DNA of 64,000 nt from contig NZ_CP109435.1 of assembly GCF_036227125.1 (NCBI RefSeq), forward strand, positions 1,798,001-1,862,000, in the 5' to 3' direction. Shown one piece after another: positions 27,195 to 36,104 of this stretch; positions within the stretch are counted from its first letter, which is position 1; the number at the start of each line of letters is the position of its first letter. The notes under the pieces are model-generated. The model had not been told where the DNA came from. It saw only the letters and a list, made by a program, of their open reading frames with translations, and did no database searches. Made by a program: the position numbers and the translations under genes. This DNA comes from Streptomyces sp. NBC_01485. Lineage in GTDB: Bacteria; Actinomycetota; Actinomycetes; Streptomycetales; Streptomycetaceae.

Positions 27195-27389
27195 TCACAG
27201 GGTGTCCACAGCCCGGGCCGCGCTCACGGCCGCCCGCTCCAGGTCCTGCGCGGCCCGGTCGATGCGCCGCGCGGACTCCGCGACCTGCCGCCCCAGCCGC
27301 TGCGCCTCCAGGAAGACCCGCACGACGAACACCGCGAGGACGACAAGACCCGCGAAACCCACGGCAACGGCGAACATCGGCCAGAACAT
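27195..27389 (-). CDS. Small single-pass membrane protein
   Basis: 64 residues. An N-terminal hydrophobic helix (FAVAVGFAGLVVLAVFVVRV) is followed by an amphipathic, Arg/Ala-rich helix that could form a coiled coil (QRLGRQVAESARRIDRAAQD). It lies 20 bp after the zinc-ribbon gene, on the same strand as pafB-pafC. No known family is recognised. Confidence 0.7.
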   Translation of the reverse strand: MFWPMFAVAVGFAGLVVLAVFVVRVFLEAQRLGRQVAESARRIDRAAQDLERAAVSAARAVDTL

Positions 27390-27409
27390 GGAGCCGAGCC
27401 TAGACCCCG

Positions 27410-27700
27410 CTACGGGGTGTGCAGGCGCAGGGTCCGGACGCCGCCGCCGGTGAGCAGTTCGACGATCCGCTCGCCGGCCGGCTTGCGCACGGCCGCCCCG
27501 CAGTCGGGGCAGGTGAAGGAGTAGAAGGTGGTGCTGCTGGAGGCGCCGATCGCCAGCCGCAGGGCGCTCGCGGTGAGCTCGAAGGCCCCCCGGCAGTCGG
27601 GGCAGCCGGCTCTGAACCGCACCGGGGTCACGCTGCGCATTCCCGCGAACGCGGAAGCCACCGAGATGCCCGGCACACCGGACGCCACCGACTCGCTCAA
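27410..27700 (-). CDS. Zinc-ribbon hypothetical protein
   Basis: 96 residues. Two CPDC knuckles separated by about 31 residues (RAGCPDCRGAFEL and SFTCPDCGAAVRKP) suggest one structural zinc ribbon. Its start overlaps the end of pafC by 4 bp, so it is translated with the paf genes. The function is unknown. Confidence 0.75.
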   Translation of the reverse strand: MSESVASGVPGISVASAFAGMRSVTPVRFRAGCPDCRGAFELTASALRLAIGASSSTTFYSFTCPDCGAAVRKPAGERIVELLTGGGVRTLRLHTP

Positions 27701-28767
27701 AGCCCCTGCTCCCGCCCGTCGACCCGACTGTCACCCTGCCGCTGCCGCGAACGCGCCGGCAGGCCGCCCACCGCCCCCTGCGCCTCGATCCCGTCGTACG
27801 CCGCCAGCGCCTCGCGGGCGGCCCGGCGGGCGCTGTCGGCGAGGTCCGGCGGCGAGACGATCCGGCCCTCGCGGCCCAGGCGCAGGGCCAGCCGCCTCAG
27901 CGAGGCCGGTTCGGGCGTGCGCAGAGTGATACGCAGTCCGCCGTCCGGCAGCTCATCGGCGCTGTCGTGCGGGTAGTACTCGGCGACCCAGCGGCCGCCC
28001 GGCCCGACCTCGACGACGACCTCCGGGTCCTCTGCGGCCGGCTGCACCAGCCCCTCCGACAGGTCCCGCAGCTCGATCTCGGGCGGCGCGGACGGCTCGT
28101 CGAGAATCCTGATCTCGGCGACCCGGTCCAGCCGGAAGGTGCGCCGGGCCTCCGAGCGGCGGCACCAGGCCTCCACGTACGTGTGCCCGACGCTGACCAG
28201 CCGGATGGGGTCGATCTCGCGCTCGGTGACCTCGTCCCGAGCGGGCGAGTAGTAGCGGATCCACAGCCGGCGCCGCTCGGAGATCGCCCGGTCGACGTCC
28301 GCGAAGACCCCGCCCTCCGACTCGAACGTCACCGACAGCCGCGCGCTCGCGCCCGCCGCCTCACCGGCCGCGGCCTCCACCTTCGCCGTCGCCCGCAGCA
28401 GCGCCTGCCGGTCGCCCTCCCGCAGACCGGGCAGCGTGGACACCGCCCGGGCCGCCACCAGCAGCGCCGTCGCCTCGTCCGCGGCCAGCCGCAGCGGCTC
28501 GGCGGCCTCCGCGCCCAGCGCCGCCGGGTTGTGCCACCAGATACGCTCGCCGTCGGTGTCGATGTCGAGGAGATCGCCGCCGCGGAAACTCGTGCCGCAC
28601 ATGGGCAGCACATCGAGGTCCGAGACCAGCTCGTCCTCCGTGATCCCGAACGCGCGCGCCACGTCCTCGATCCGCGCGCCGGGGCGCTCCCTGAGATACG
28701 TCACCAGGGAGAGCATCCGCCGGGTCTGGTCGATCGCGTTCGCCGGCCTGACCGGTTTGCCTGCCAC
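27697..28767 (-). CDS. pafC: PafC, WYL-domain transcriptional regulator
   Basis: 356 residues from GTG 28767. An N-terminal winged helix (TRRMLSLVTYLRERPGARIEDVARAFG) is followed by a WYL domain (RRRLWIRYYSPARDEVTEREIDP) and a C-terminal WCX extension. PafB and PafC form the heteromeric activator of the RecA-independent DNA-damage response in actinobacteria; the gene names come from their linkage to pafA. It lies 18 bp downstream of pafB. The C-terminal 30 residues are an unconserved basic tail. Confidence 0.93.
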   Translation of the reverse strand: MAGKPVRPANAIDQTRRMLSLVTYLRERPGARIEDVARAFGITEDELVSDLDVLPMCGTSFRGGDLLDIDTDGERIWWHNPAALGAEAAEPLRLAADEATALLVAARAVSTLPGLREGDRQALLRATAKVEAAAGEAAGASARLSVTFESEGGVFADVDRAISERRRLWIRYYSPARDEVTEREIDPIRLVSVGHTYVEAWCRRSEARRTFRLDRVAEIRILDEPSAPPEIELRDLSEGLVQPAAEDPEVVVEVGPGGRWVAEYYPHDSADELPDGGLRITLRTPEPASLRRLALRLGREGRIVSPPDLADSARRAAREALAAYDGIEAQGAVGGLPARSRQRQGDSRVDGREQGL

Positions 28768-28785
28768 TGTGTTGCTCGCTCCCCC

Positions 28786-29763
28786 TCAGCCCTTCGCCAC
28801 GGCCCGCAGCCGGTCCACGACGTCCGCCCGCAGTTCGGCGGGGTCCAGGACCACCACGTCCGGCCCGAACTCCACCAGCCAGGCGTCCAGCCCGTGCCCG
28901 TACGGAATCTCCAACTCGTCCCAGCCGTCCCCGAGTTCCCGAACCGCACTGGCCTTCGCCCGCAAGGGGTACCCGGAGCCCGTCCGCAGCCGGATCAGCG
29001 CGCTGCGGTCGGCGGTCTCCCCCGCCCAACTCGCGACCGTCTCCCGCACGGTGACGACATCGGGGACCTCCGCGGTCAAACGCGCCCCGCGCGAACGCAC
29101 CTTCCCGGTGATCCGCGACAACCGGAACACCCGCTCCGCGCCCCGGTCCCGGTCGAAGCCCGCCAGATACCAGTGACCGCGCCAGCACTCCAGCGCCCAC
29201 GGCTCGACATGCCGGGGCTCCGGGTGCGCGGCGGTCGCCTTGCGGTAGTCGAACACCACGGGACGACGGTCCCGGCAGGCCAGCATCAACGGCTCGAACG
29301 CGGCCTCGTGCACAGGGATCCGGGGCTCCAGCGCGCCGTGCGTCTCGTACGGGTCGACGTCCTCCGGGAGCCCCGCCGCACGCAGCTTCTGCAGGGCGCC
29401 GCTCGCGGCGCCCGCCAACCGCGCCTGCTGCCACACCTTGGCGGCCAGGCCAAGGGCCGCGGCCTCCTCGGCGTCCAGGGTGATGGGCGGCAGCCGGTTG
29501 CTGTCCCGGCGCGCGAGGTAGCCGATCTCGCCGTCCAGGCTCTCCACGGTCTCGATGACCAGGCCGAGCTCCCGCAGATCGTCCTTGTCCCGCTCGAACA
29601 TCCGGTTGAAGGAGTCGTCCGACCCGGCCGCACCGCTCCCCGGCCGGAAGGTCTCGACATACGCCTCGATGGAATCGCGCAGCTCACGCTTGCTGAGCGG
29701 CCGGCGCGTCCCGAGCAGACACAGCGCCAGGTTCATCAGCCGCTCGGCCTTGGCAATGGCCAT
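28786..29763 (-). CDS. pafB: PafB, WYL-domain transcriptional regulator
   Basis: 325 residues. The N-terminal helix-turn-helix region MAIAKAERLMNLALCLLGT is typical of PafB. A WYL domain follows (RRPVVFDYRKATAAHPEPRHVEPWAL), then a WCX domain. It pairs with PafC. Although linked to pafA by position, its known role is control of DNA-repair genes, not pupylation itself. Confidence 0.94.
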   Translation of the reverse strand: MAIAKAERLMNLALCLLGTRRPLSKRELRDSIEAYVETFRPGSGAAGSDDSFNRMFERDKDDLRELGLVIETVESLDGEIGYLARRDSNRLPPITLDAEEAAALGLAAKVWQQARLAGAASGALQKLRAAGLPEDVDPYETHGALEPRIPVHEAAFEPLMLACRDRRPVVFDYRKATAAHPEPRHVEPWALECWRGHWYLAGFDRDRGAERVFRLSRITGKVRSRGARLTAEVPDVVTVRETVASWAGETADRSALIRLRTGSGYPLRAKASAVRELGDGWDELEIPYGHGLDAWLVEFGPDVVVLDPAELRADVVDRLRAVAKG

Positions 29764-29836
29764 CGACGCCCTTCGCCTCCCCTATGGTGCTTACGATCGA
29801 GACCGTACCGCCCAGCGGTGCCGGGACAAAAGCCGA

Positions 29837-29864
29837 GGGCCCACACCCGGGCAGGCATGGGCCC
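29837..29864 (-). terminator. Hairpin after FKBP gene
   Basis: GGGCCCA and TGGGCCC pair across a 14-nt loop, 29 bp after the FKBP stop and before pafB. It probably ends the FKBP transcript, leaving pafBC with its own promoter. Confidence 0.5.
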
Positions 29865-29892
29865 CAGCCGATCACCACTGGTCCTACGACGA

Positions 29893-30264
29893 TCAGACCC
29901 CGAGCAGGTCCACCACGAAGATCAGCGTCTCACCGGGCTTGATCGCCGGGGTCGGGCTCTGGTTGCCGTAGGCGAGGTGCGCGGGGATGGTCAGCTGACG
30001 ACGGCCGCCGACCTTCATGCCCTGCACGCCCTGGTCCCAGCCCTTGATGACCCGGCCGCCGCCGAGCGGGAAGCGGAACGGCGTCCCACGGTTCCAGCTC
30101 GCGTCGAACTCCTCACCGGTGCTGAAGGCGACACCCACGTAGTGCACGGAAACGGTGTGACCCGCCTGCGCGACCTCGCCGTCGCCCTCCCAGATGTCCT
30201 TGATCTCGAGGTCCGCCGGGGGCTCGCCGCCGGGGAAGTCGATCTCGGGCTTGTCGATGCTCAC
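29893..30264 (-). CDS. Cytoplasmic FKBP-type peptidyl-prolyl isomerase
   Basis: 123 residues from a GTG with AGGAG upstream. It is a single FKBP domain: GHTVSVHYVGVAFSTGEEFD, then GGGRVIKGWDQGVQGMKVGG and PAHLAYGN. These carry the conserved aromatic and Asp residues of the active pocket. It has no signal peptide, so it should act in the cytoplasm. It follows the lipoprotein FKBP gene 65 bp downstream. Confidence 0.95.
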   Translation of the reverse strand: MSIDKPEIDFPGGEPPADLEIKDIWEGDGEVAQAGHTVSVHYVGVAFSTGEEFDASWNRGTPFRFPLGGGRVIKGWDQGVQGMKVGGRRQLTIPAHLAYGNQSPTPAIKPGETLIFVVDLLGV

Positions 30265-30329
30265 GTCACTGGCTCCTGCATGTCTCACGGAAAGGCAACA
30301 ACACGGACAGTCTTACATCTCTTGCTGCC

Positions 30330-31343
30330 TCACACCTTCGTGAGGATGTCCACCGAGAAGACCATCGTGGAGTCCTTCTCGATACCGCTGCCGCTCGGCG
30401 GACTGTCCCCGTAACCCAGCGCCGGGGGAACGACGATGACGACCCGGCTGCCCACCTTCTTGCCGGTCAGCCCCTGCGCCCAGCCCTTGACGACCCCCTG
30501 CAGCGAGAACGACGTCGGCGCGTCGCGGGTGTACGTCGAGTCGAACTCCTTGCCCGTCTCCCAGACGACGCCCTTGTACTGCACGAGCACGGTGTCGGCC
30601 GCCACGAGCGGCGCGCCGTCGCCCTCGATCACGTAGTTCGACACCAGCTTGGCCGGCGCGGCCGACTTGGGGATCTCGATCGAGGGCGCCTTGCCGTCGG
30701 TGTTCGTACCGACCTTCGGCACAGCGGCGTCGGACTGCGGGACGTCCTGGCCCTTGGCCGAGCTCTTCGGGCCGAACGCCTCCTGGATGTCGAACACGAA
30801 CACCAGCGTGTCGGTGCCCTTGACACCCGCCTGCGCGTTGCCCTCCGCACCGAAACCCCAGGTCGGCGGGACGGAGAACTCCACCCGGCTGCCGACCTTC
30901 TTCCCCGTCAGGGCATAGCGGATGCCGTCCATGGAGGCACCCGGCGCGAGCTGGGTGAACTGCGGCTTGTTGGTCGAGAAGGTGTCCACGAGAACTTTCG
31001 CGGAGTCCCAGAGCTGGCCGATCAGGTTGGCCTGGATGGTGTCCTTCTCCACGACCGTCTTCCCACTGCCCGCGATCAGCGTCTTCACCGCCAGCTGGTC
31101 CGAAGGCGTACCGGTGCCCTTGGCGATCGTCGGCTTCTGACCGAACTTCGCCCCCGCCGTGATGGCCGGCAGCGGACCGTCGACGATCTTCGGCGGAGGC
31201 GCGGCCGACGTGGCCGACGGGGCCGGGGCGGAGGGCGACGCGCTGTCGCTCGCCTTGCTCGAGTCGGACTTGTCGTCACCGCACGCGGAGAGAGTGACCA
31301 GTCCCGCGGGTACGGCGGCAAGGATGAGTGAGCGTCGGCGCAC
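30330..31343 (-). CDS. Lipoprotein with two FKBP-type isomerase domains
   Basis: 337 residues. A lipoprotein signal (LVTLSAC, Cys21) and a Ser/Ala/Pro-rich linker precede two FKBP domains at about 85-190 and 230-337. The second is canonical (TVLVQYKGVVWETGKEFDST, VVKGWAQGLTGKKVGS, PPALGYGD). The first is divergent (IQANLIGQLWDSAKVLVDTF) and may be a binding rather than catalytic domain. It is expected on the outer face of the membrane, folding exported proteins. Confidence 0.93.
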   Translation of the reverse strand: MRRRSLILAAVPAGLVTLSACGDDKSDSSKASDSASPSAPAPSATSAAPPPKIVDGPLPAITAGAKFGQKPTIAKGTGTPSDQLAVKTLIAGSGKTVVEKDTIQANLIGQLWDSAKVLVDTFSTNKPQFTQLAPGASMDGIRYALTGKKVGSRVEFSVPPTWGFGAEGNAQAGVKGTDTLVFVFDIQEAFGPKSSAKGQDVPQSDAAVPKVGTNTDGKAPSIEIPKSAAPAKLVSNYVIEGDGAPLVAADTVLVQYKGVVWETGKEFDSTYTRDAPTSFSLQGVVKGWAQGLTGKKVGSRVVIVVPPALGYGDSPPSGSGIEKDSTMVFSVDILTKV

Positions 31344-31402
31344 GATGAAAGCCTCGTAATCGGTCGATCGTCTGATGGAGTGCGCGCAACTCTACGACGC
31401 GA

Positions 31403-31437
31403 CGCGGGCACCGTACGGGAAACGTACGGTGCCCGCG
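31403..31437 (-). terminator. Strong hairpin after pafA
   Basis: Perfect 15-bp arms (CGCGGGCACCGTACG and its complement) with a 5-nt loop lie 33 bp downstream of the pafA stop. Confidence 0.8.
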
Positions 31438-31469
31438 TTGCGTTCCGCACCACATGCGGAACGCGTCGC

Positions 31470-32831
31470 TCACATGCCGGCGATCAGCTTCTCCACCCGG
31501 TCGTCCACCGAACGGAACGGGTCCTTGCACAGCACGGTGCGCTGCGCCTGGTCATTGAGCTTCAGGTGCACCCAGTCCACCGTGAAGTCCCGGCGCTGCT
31601 CCTGCGCACGCCGGATGAAGTCACCGCGCAACCGCGCCCGCGTGGTCTGCGGGGGCACCGACTTGCCCTCGAAGATCTTCAAGTCGTTGCAGATCCGGGC
31701 CGCCTGGCCCCTCCGCTCCAACAGGTAGTACAGACCACGACGACGGTGGATGTCGTGGTAGGCGAGGTCTATCTGCGCCACCCGCGGATGCGACATCGTC
31801 ATGTTGTGCTTGGCCCGGTACCGCTCGATGAGCTTGTACTTCATCACCCAGTCGATCTCGGTGCCGATCGCGTCGAGGTCCTCCGCCTCGATCGAGTCCA
31901 GCGTGCGGCCCCACAGCTCCAGGACCTGGTCGACGACGCCGGTGCGGATGCCGCGACGCTCGACGAAGTCCACGGCCTTCTCGTAGTACTCGCGCTGCAC
32001 CTCCAGCGCGGAGGCCTCCCGGCCACTGGCCAGCCGCACCTTGCGGCGGCCCGTGATGTCGTGACTGACCTCGCGGATCGCCCGGATCGGGTTCTCCAGC
32101 GTCAGATCCCGCATCACCGTGCCCGCCTCGATCATGCGCAGCACCAGATCGGTCGCACCGACCTTCAGCAGCATGGTCGTCTCGGACATGTTCGAGTCGC
32201 CCACGATGACATGCAGCCGGCGGTACCGCTCGGCGTCCGCGTGCGGCTCGTCACGCGTGTTGATGATGGGCCGCGAGCGGGTCGTCGCCGAGGAGACGCC
32301 CTCCCAGATGTGCTCGGCCCGCTGACTGACGCAGTAGACCGCCCCGCGGGGCGTCTGCAGCACCTTGCCCGCGCCGCACAGCAGCTGCCGGGTCACCAGG
32401 AACGGGATCAGGATGTCCGCGAGCCGGGAGAATTCCCCGTGCCGGGCCACCAGGTAGTTCTCGTGGCAACCATAGGAGTTGCCCGCCGAGTCCGTGTTGT
32501 TCTTGAAGAGGTAGACGTCGCCCGCGATTCCTTCCTCGTGCAGGCGTCGCTCCGCGTCCACCAGGAGTCCTTCGAGAATGCGCTCGCCCGCTTTGTCGTG
32601 GGTGACCAGCTCGGTCAGGTTGTCGCATTCCGGTGTCGCGTATTCCGGATGCGAACCCACGTCGAGATAGAGGCGGGCGCCGTTCCGCAGAAAGACATTA
32701 CTGCTTCGGCCCCATGACACGACACGGCGGAAGAGGTACCGCGCCACCTCGTCGGGAGACAGTCGACGCTGTCCCCTGAACGTACATGTGACGCCGTACT
32801 CGTTCTCCAGCCCGAAAATGCGGCGGTCCAT
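31470..32831 (-). CDS. pafA: Pup-protein ligase PafA
   Basis: 453 residues. [18 protein letters not shown] carries the conserved N-terminal glutamines/glutamates of the ligase fold related to glutamine synthetase; [18 protein letters not shown] and [18 protein letters not shown] are further signatures. PafA joins the C-terminal glutamate of Pup to substrate lysines using ATP. It differs from Dop in lacking the Dop loop after the first beta strand. It sits on the same strand as prcBA-pup-dop-arc, but an MFS/LacI pair intervenes. Confidence 0.97.
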   Translation of the reverse strand: MDRRIFGLENEYGVTCTFRGQRRLSPDEVARYLFRRVVSWGRSSNVFLRNGARLYLDVGSHPEYATPECDNLTELVTHDKAGERILEGLLVDAERRLHEEGIAGDVYLFKNNTDSAGNSYGCHENYLVARHGEFSRLADILIPFLVTRQLLCGAGKVLQTPRGAVYCVSQRAEHIWEGVSSATTRSRPIINTRDEPHADAERYRRLHVIVGDSNMSETTMLLKVGATDLVLRMIEAGTVMRDLTLENPIRAIREVSHDITGRRKVRLASGREASALEVQREYYEKAVDFVERRGIRTGVVDQVLELWGRTLDSIEAEDLDAIGTEIDWVMKYKLIERYRAKHNMTMSHPRVAQIDLAYHDIHRRRGLYYLLERRGQAARICNDLKIFEGKSVPPQTTRARLRGDFIRRAQEQRRDFTVDWVHLKLNDQAQRTVLCKDPFRSVDDRVEKLIAGM

Positions 32832-32840
32832 GAGTGAACA

Positions 32841-34100
32841 TTACGCCCGATCACCCGAACTGAAACGGGGTTCGGCAGCACGGTTTGGATCATTTTCCGA
32901 TGAAGCCGCAACCACCCCGCTTACAGCGGGAACTGCAAGTACCCGCCCTGTGGCCAGCAAAACCAAGAAAGCCACGGCCCCCGCCGCACCCGGCACCGCG
33001 AACCCCCACAGCGCACCGCCCGCCTCCACGACCGGCCCCGCCAGGCCCGTTCCCACCGACGCCCCCACCGTGAACGTCGTCACCAGCCACGAGAACGCCT
33101 CCGTCACCGTCCCGCGCGGCGCGTGCCGGTCCACGATGACGAACGCACACGCGAGGGCCGGCGCCAGGAACACCCCCGCCAGCGCCGCCAACGCCACCAT
33201 GGCCACCGCACCCGGCATCAGCAGCAGCGGCAGGTAACACACCGCCAGCAACGCCACCAGCCCGCGCAGCCGCCGCTCCGGCGTCCCCGCCCACCGCCGC
33301 GCCCCGTACACCACACCGCCGACCAGCGCGCCGAGCCCCACGGCCGCCATCAGCCAGCCGTACACCGCGGCACCGCCGTGGTCGTCCGCGTACGCCACGG
33401 AGGCCACCGAGATCGACCCCAGGGCGATGCCGACGAACAGGAACGAACCCAGCAGCGCGAGCAGCCCCGGCGAACGCAGCGCGCCCAGCCAGTGCGCCTC
33501 GCGCGGATCGGAGCGCCACGCGCGCGAAGGGGCCGCCACGACCACCGAGAGCGCCCCCAGCACCCCCACGGCGTTCAGCACCAGCAGCGCGACCTGCGGC
33601 GACCACAGCGCCGTGCACAGCGTCACCAGCAGCGGGCCGACCGTGAACAGCACCTCCTGGGCGACGGCGTCCATGGCGTACGCCGTGTGGATCTGGTCCT
33701 CGCGGCGCAGCACCGACGGCCACAGGGCCCGCAGCCCGCCCTCCAGGGGCGGGGTGAACAGACCGGCGGCGGCCACCGCGGCGTACGCCGGCGCGAGCGG
33801 ATCCGCGCCCACGACGGCGAACACCGCTATGGCGAGCGCCGAGGCCAGCGCGGCGGGCAACTGCACCCTCGGCTGCCCGTACAGATCGACCAGCCGCCCC
33901 AGCAACGGCTGCCCGACGGCGTTCGCGACGCCGTACACCGCCGCCAGCGCCCCCGCGAGGCTGTACGTGCCGCCCTGCGCGCGGACGAACAGCACGATCG
34001 CGATCGCGCCCGTGGCGTTGGGCAGCCGGCCGACGAGCGTGCCGGTCAGCAGCCGGGCGGCGTGCTTCGCCCTGAGGATCTCCAGGTATCCCGCGGCCAA
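32841..34100 (-). CDS. MFS transporter
   Basis: 419 residues from a TTG at 34100, chosen because GGAGG stands 7 bp upstream and the sequence LAAGYLEILRAKHAARLL opens the conserved part; a GTG at 34139 is the alternative. About 12 membrane segments are visible. It resembles drug/sugar-type major facilitator proteins, but the substrate is unknown. It is divergent from a LacI gene and only 9 bp upstream of pafA, so it could be co-transcribed with pafA. Confidence 0.85.
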   Translation of the reverse strand: MAAGYLEILRAKHAARLLTGTLVGRLPNATGAIAIVLFVRAQGGTYSLAGALAAVYGVANAVGQPLLGRLVDLYGQPRVQLPAALASALAIAVFAVVGADPLAPAYAAVAAAGLFTPPLEGGLRALWPSVLRREDQIHTAYAMDAVAQEVLFTVGPLLVTLCTALWSPQVALLVLNAVGVLGALSVVVAAPSRAWRSDPREAHWLGALRSPGLLALLGSFLFVGIALGSISVASVAYADDHGGAAVYGWLMAAVGLGALVGGVVYGARRWAGTPERRLRGLVALLAVCYLPLLLMPGAVAMVALAALAGVFLAPALACAFVIVDRHAPRGTVTEAFSWLVTTFTVGASVGTGLAGPVVEAGGALWGFAVPGAAGAVAFLVLLATGRVLAVPAVSGVVAASSENDPNRAAEPRFSSGDRA

Positions 34101-34149
34101 TGTCCCGCCTCCGTCGGCTCGCCCGAGGCGGTGGACCACCTCGAAGTTT

Positions 34150-34176
34150 TACGTATAACGTCTCTTGTCATACGTA
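34150..34176. promoter_or_regulatory. Inverted repeat between MFS and LacI genes
   Basis: TACGTATAAC and GTCATACGTA form 10-bp arms (one mismatch) with a 7-nt spacer. The placement midway in the 120-bp divergent gap suggests the LacI protein binds here to control both genes. Confidence 0.55.
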
Positions 34177-34220
34177 CCATGTGCGCTGTTCACCAGTCCA
34201 GACGAAGGAGCAGGCCCACC

Positions 34221-35237
34221 GTGGCACGAGGTAGCACGCGCCCTACGAGCCGCGACGTCGCCCAGGCCGCAGGAGTCTCCCAGGCCGCCGTCTCCCTCGT
34301 CCTCGGCGACAAGTGGCGCGGCCGCGTCTCCGCGACCACGGCCGAACGCGTACGGGAAGCCGCCCGCGAACTCGGCTACCGGCCCAACCTCGCCGCCCGC
34401 AACCTCCGCCTCGGCCACACCCGCACCGTCCTCCTCGTCGTCCCCGCCCTGACGACGGAATTCTTCGCCGGTGTCTACACCGGCGCGGCACGCGTGGCCG
34501 CCGAGCACGGCTTCGGAGTCGTCCTCTACCCCTCCCCCGAAGGCGTCGGCCCCGCCCGCGACCCCTTCGCCTCCGCCCAGGCCGCCCTCGACGGCGTCCT
34601 CGCCTCCTCCATGGCCGCCGACGCCCTCACCGCCATCCGCGGCGACCAGCTCCCCCTCGTCATGCTCGACAGCGACCCCACCGGAAGCCTCGGCGCGGCC
34701 ACCGTCAACCTCGACATCACCGACGGCGTACGCCAGATCACCGACCACCTCCTCGGCCTCGGCCACCGGCACTTCCTGCACCTCGCGGCCGACGTGCCCT
34801 CCTGGACCTTCGAGGCACGCGCGCGTGAGCTCACCGAACGCATCGGCGCGGTGCCGGGCACCTCGGTCCGCACCGCCCCCGCCCCGATCTCCATCCCCGG
34901 CGCCCTGGCCGCCGCGGAAGCGGCCCTCAGCACCCCCGGACCACGCCCCACAGCCGTCGTCTGCGACGACGACAAACTCGCGGCCGGCGTCTACAAAGCC
35001 CTGCGCCGCCTCGGCCTGCGCGTACCCGACGACATGTCCGTCACCGGCCTGGACGACCTCGCCCTCGCCACCGCCCTCGACCCCGAACTGACGACCGTAC
35101 GACTCGACGCCGAGCTCTTCGGCGAACGGGGCATGCAGGCCCTCCTCGCCGTCCTGGAGGGCCGCACACCGGACGGCGGGGACATCCCCGTCCAACTCGT
35201 CGTACGAGCCTCCACAGCCCCACCCAACGCCTCCTGA
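34221..35237 (+). CDS. LacI-family transcriptional regulator
   Basis: 338 residues from GTG 34221 (AAGGAG upstream). The N-terminal helix-turn-helix and hinge (TSRDVAQAAGVSQAAVSLVLG, then ELGYRPNLAARNLRLGHT) are followed by a sugar-binding-type domain ending in SVTGLDDLALATALDPELTT. The hinge helix is atypical in lacking the usual ARSL. It is divergent from the MFS gene, suggesting it governs uptake or efflux by that carrier. The ligand is unknown. Confidence 0.92.
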   Translation: MARGSTRPTSRDVAQAAGVSQAAVSLVLGDKWRGRVSATTAERVREAARELGYRPNLAARNLRLGHTRTVLLVVPALTTEFFAGVYTGAARVAAEHGFGVVLYPSPEGVGPARDPFASAQAALDGVLASSMAADALTAIRGDQLPLVMLDSDPTGSLGAATVNLDITDGVRQITDHLLGLGHRHFLHLAADVPSWTFEARARELTERIGAVPGTSVRTAPAPISIPGALAAAEAALSTPGPRPTAVVCDDDKLAAGVYKALRRLGLRVPDDMSVTGLDDLALATALDPELTTVRLDAELFGERGMQALLAVLEGRTPDGGDIPVQLVVRASTAPPNAS

Positions 35238-35239
35238 AA

Positions 35240-35281
35240 CGCCTTGCGCCCCGGCCGAGGAGTCGACCGGGGCGCAAGGCG
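35240..35281. terminator. Bidirectional hairpin between lacI-like gene and prcA
   Basis: Perfect 15-bp arms (CGCCTTGCGCCCCGG and its complement) surround a 12-nt loop between two convergent stop codons. Confidence 0.8.
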
Positions 35282-35304
35282 TGGGACGAGGGGTGAGGCG
35301 AGGG

Positions 35305-36042
35305 CTACTCCTCGTCGGAGCTCTCCGCCTCCGTGGACGCGCCGTCCGTCTCCAGCAGGCGCCCCAGCTGACGACCGACGATCCGCTTGAACTTGCGCTT
35401 CTGCGGCCGCGTACGGTCCAGCACCGCCACCTCCAGCCGCTCCGCCGGAATCTCCCGCTCCGTGCCGTTGGTGTCCCGCGACAGCGCCTGAACGGCCAGC
35501 TTCAACGCCTCGGCAAGGCTCATGCCCTCCTCGTGACGCTGATCCAGATAACCGCTGATCTGCTCGGCGTTGCCACCGACCGCCACCGAACCGTGCTCGT
35601 CCACGATCGACCCGTCGTGCGGCAGCCGGTAGATCTGGTCGCCGTCCGGCGTCTCACCGACCTCCGCCACGACCAGCTCCACCTCGTACGGCTTCTCACC
35701 GGCCGAGGAGAAGATCGTGCCCAGCGTCTGCGCGTACACGTTGGCCAGACCACGAGCGGTCACGTCGTCACGGTCGTAGGTGTAACCACGAAGATCGGCG
35801 TACCGGACGCCACCGATCCGCAGGTTCTCGTACTCGTTGTACTTACCGGCGGCCGCGAAACCGATCCGGTCGTAGATCTCGCTGAACTTGTGCAGCGCAC
35901 GGGACGGATTCTCGCCGACGAACACGATGCCGTCGGCGTACTGGATCACGACGAGGCTGCGCCCGCGCGCGATGCCCTTGCGGGCGTACTCGGCGCGGTC
36001 GGCCATCGCCTGCTGGGGGGAGACATAGAACGGCGTCGACAC
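35305..36042 (-). CDS. prcA: 20S proteasome alpha subunit
   Basis: 245 residues. The N-terminal [20 protein letters not shown] forms the gate, with the alpha-type core following ([20 protein letters not shown]). An acidic, Ser-rich C-terminal tail (ESSDEE) is present. Alpha rings cap the beta rings and receive the C-terminal motif of the Arc ATPase. It lies 62 bp after prcB. Confidence 0.97.
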   Translation of the reverse strand: MSTPFYVSPQQAMADRAEYARKGIARGRSLVVIQYADGIVFVGENPSRALHKFSEIYDRIGFAAAGKYNEYENLRIGGVRYADLRGYTYDRDDVTARGLANVYAQTLGTIFSSAGEKPYEVELVVAEVGETPDGDQIYRLPHDGSIVDEHGSVAVGGNAEQISGYLDQRHEEGMSLAEALKLAVQALSRDTNGTEREIPAERLEVAVLDRTRPQKRKFKRIVGRQLGRLLETDGASTEAESSDEE

Positions 36043-36104
36043 CGGTTATCCGTCCCTTTCTGTCGAAGTCACTGGATCACCTGGGATGAGAACGGGGCCG
36101 CCGA

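Noticed and set aside
36050..36070. TTTCTGTCG half-site upstream of prcA resembling the TetR operator arm
   Set aside because: Only one arm matches; there is no inverted partner.
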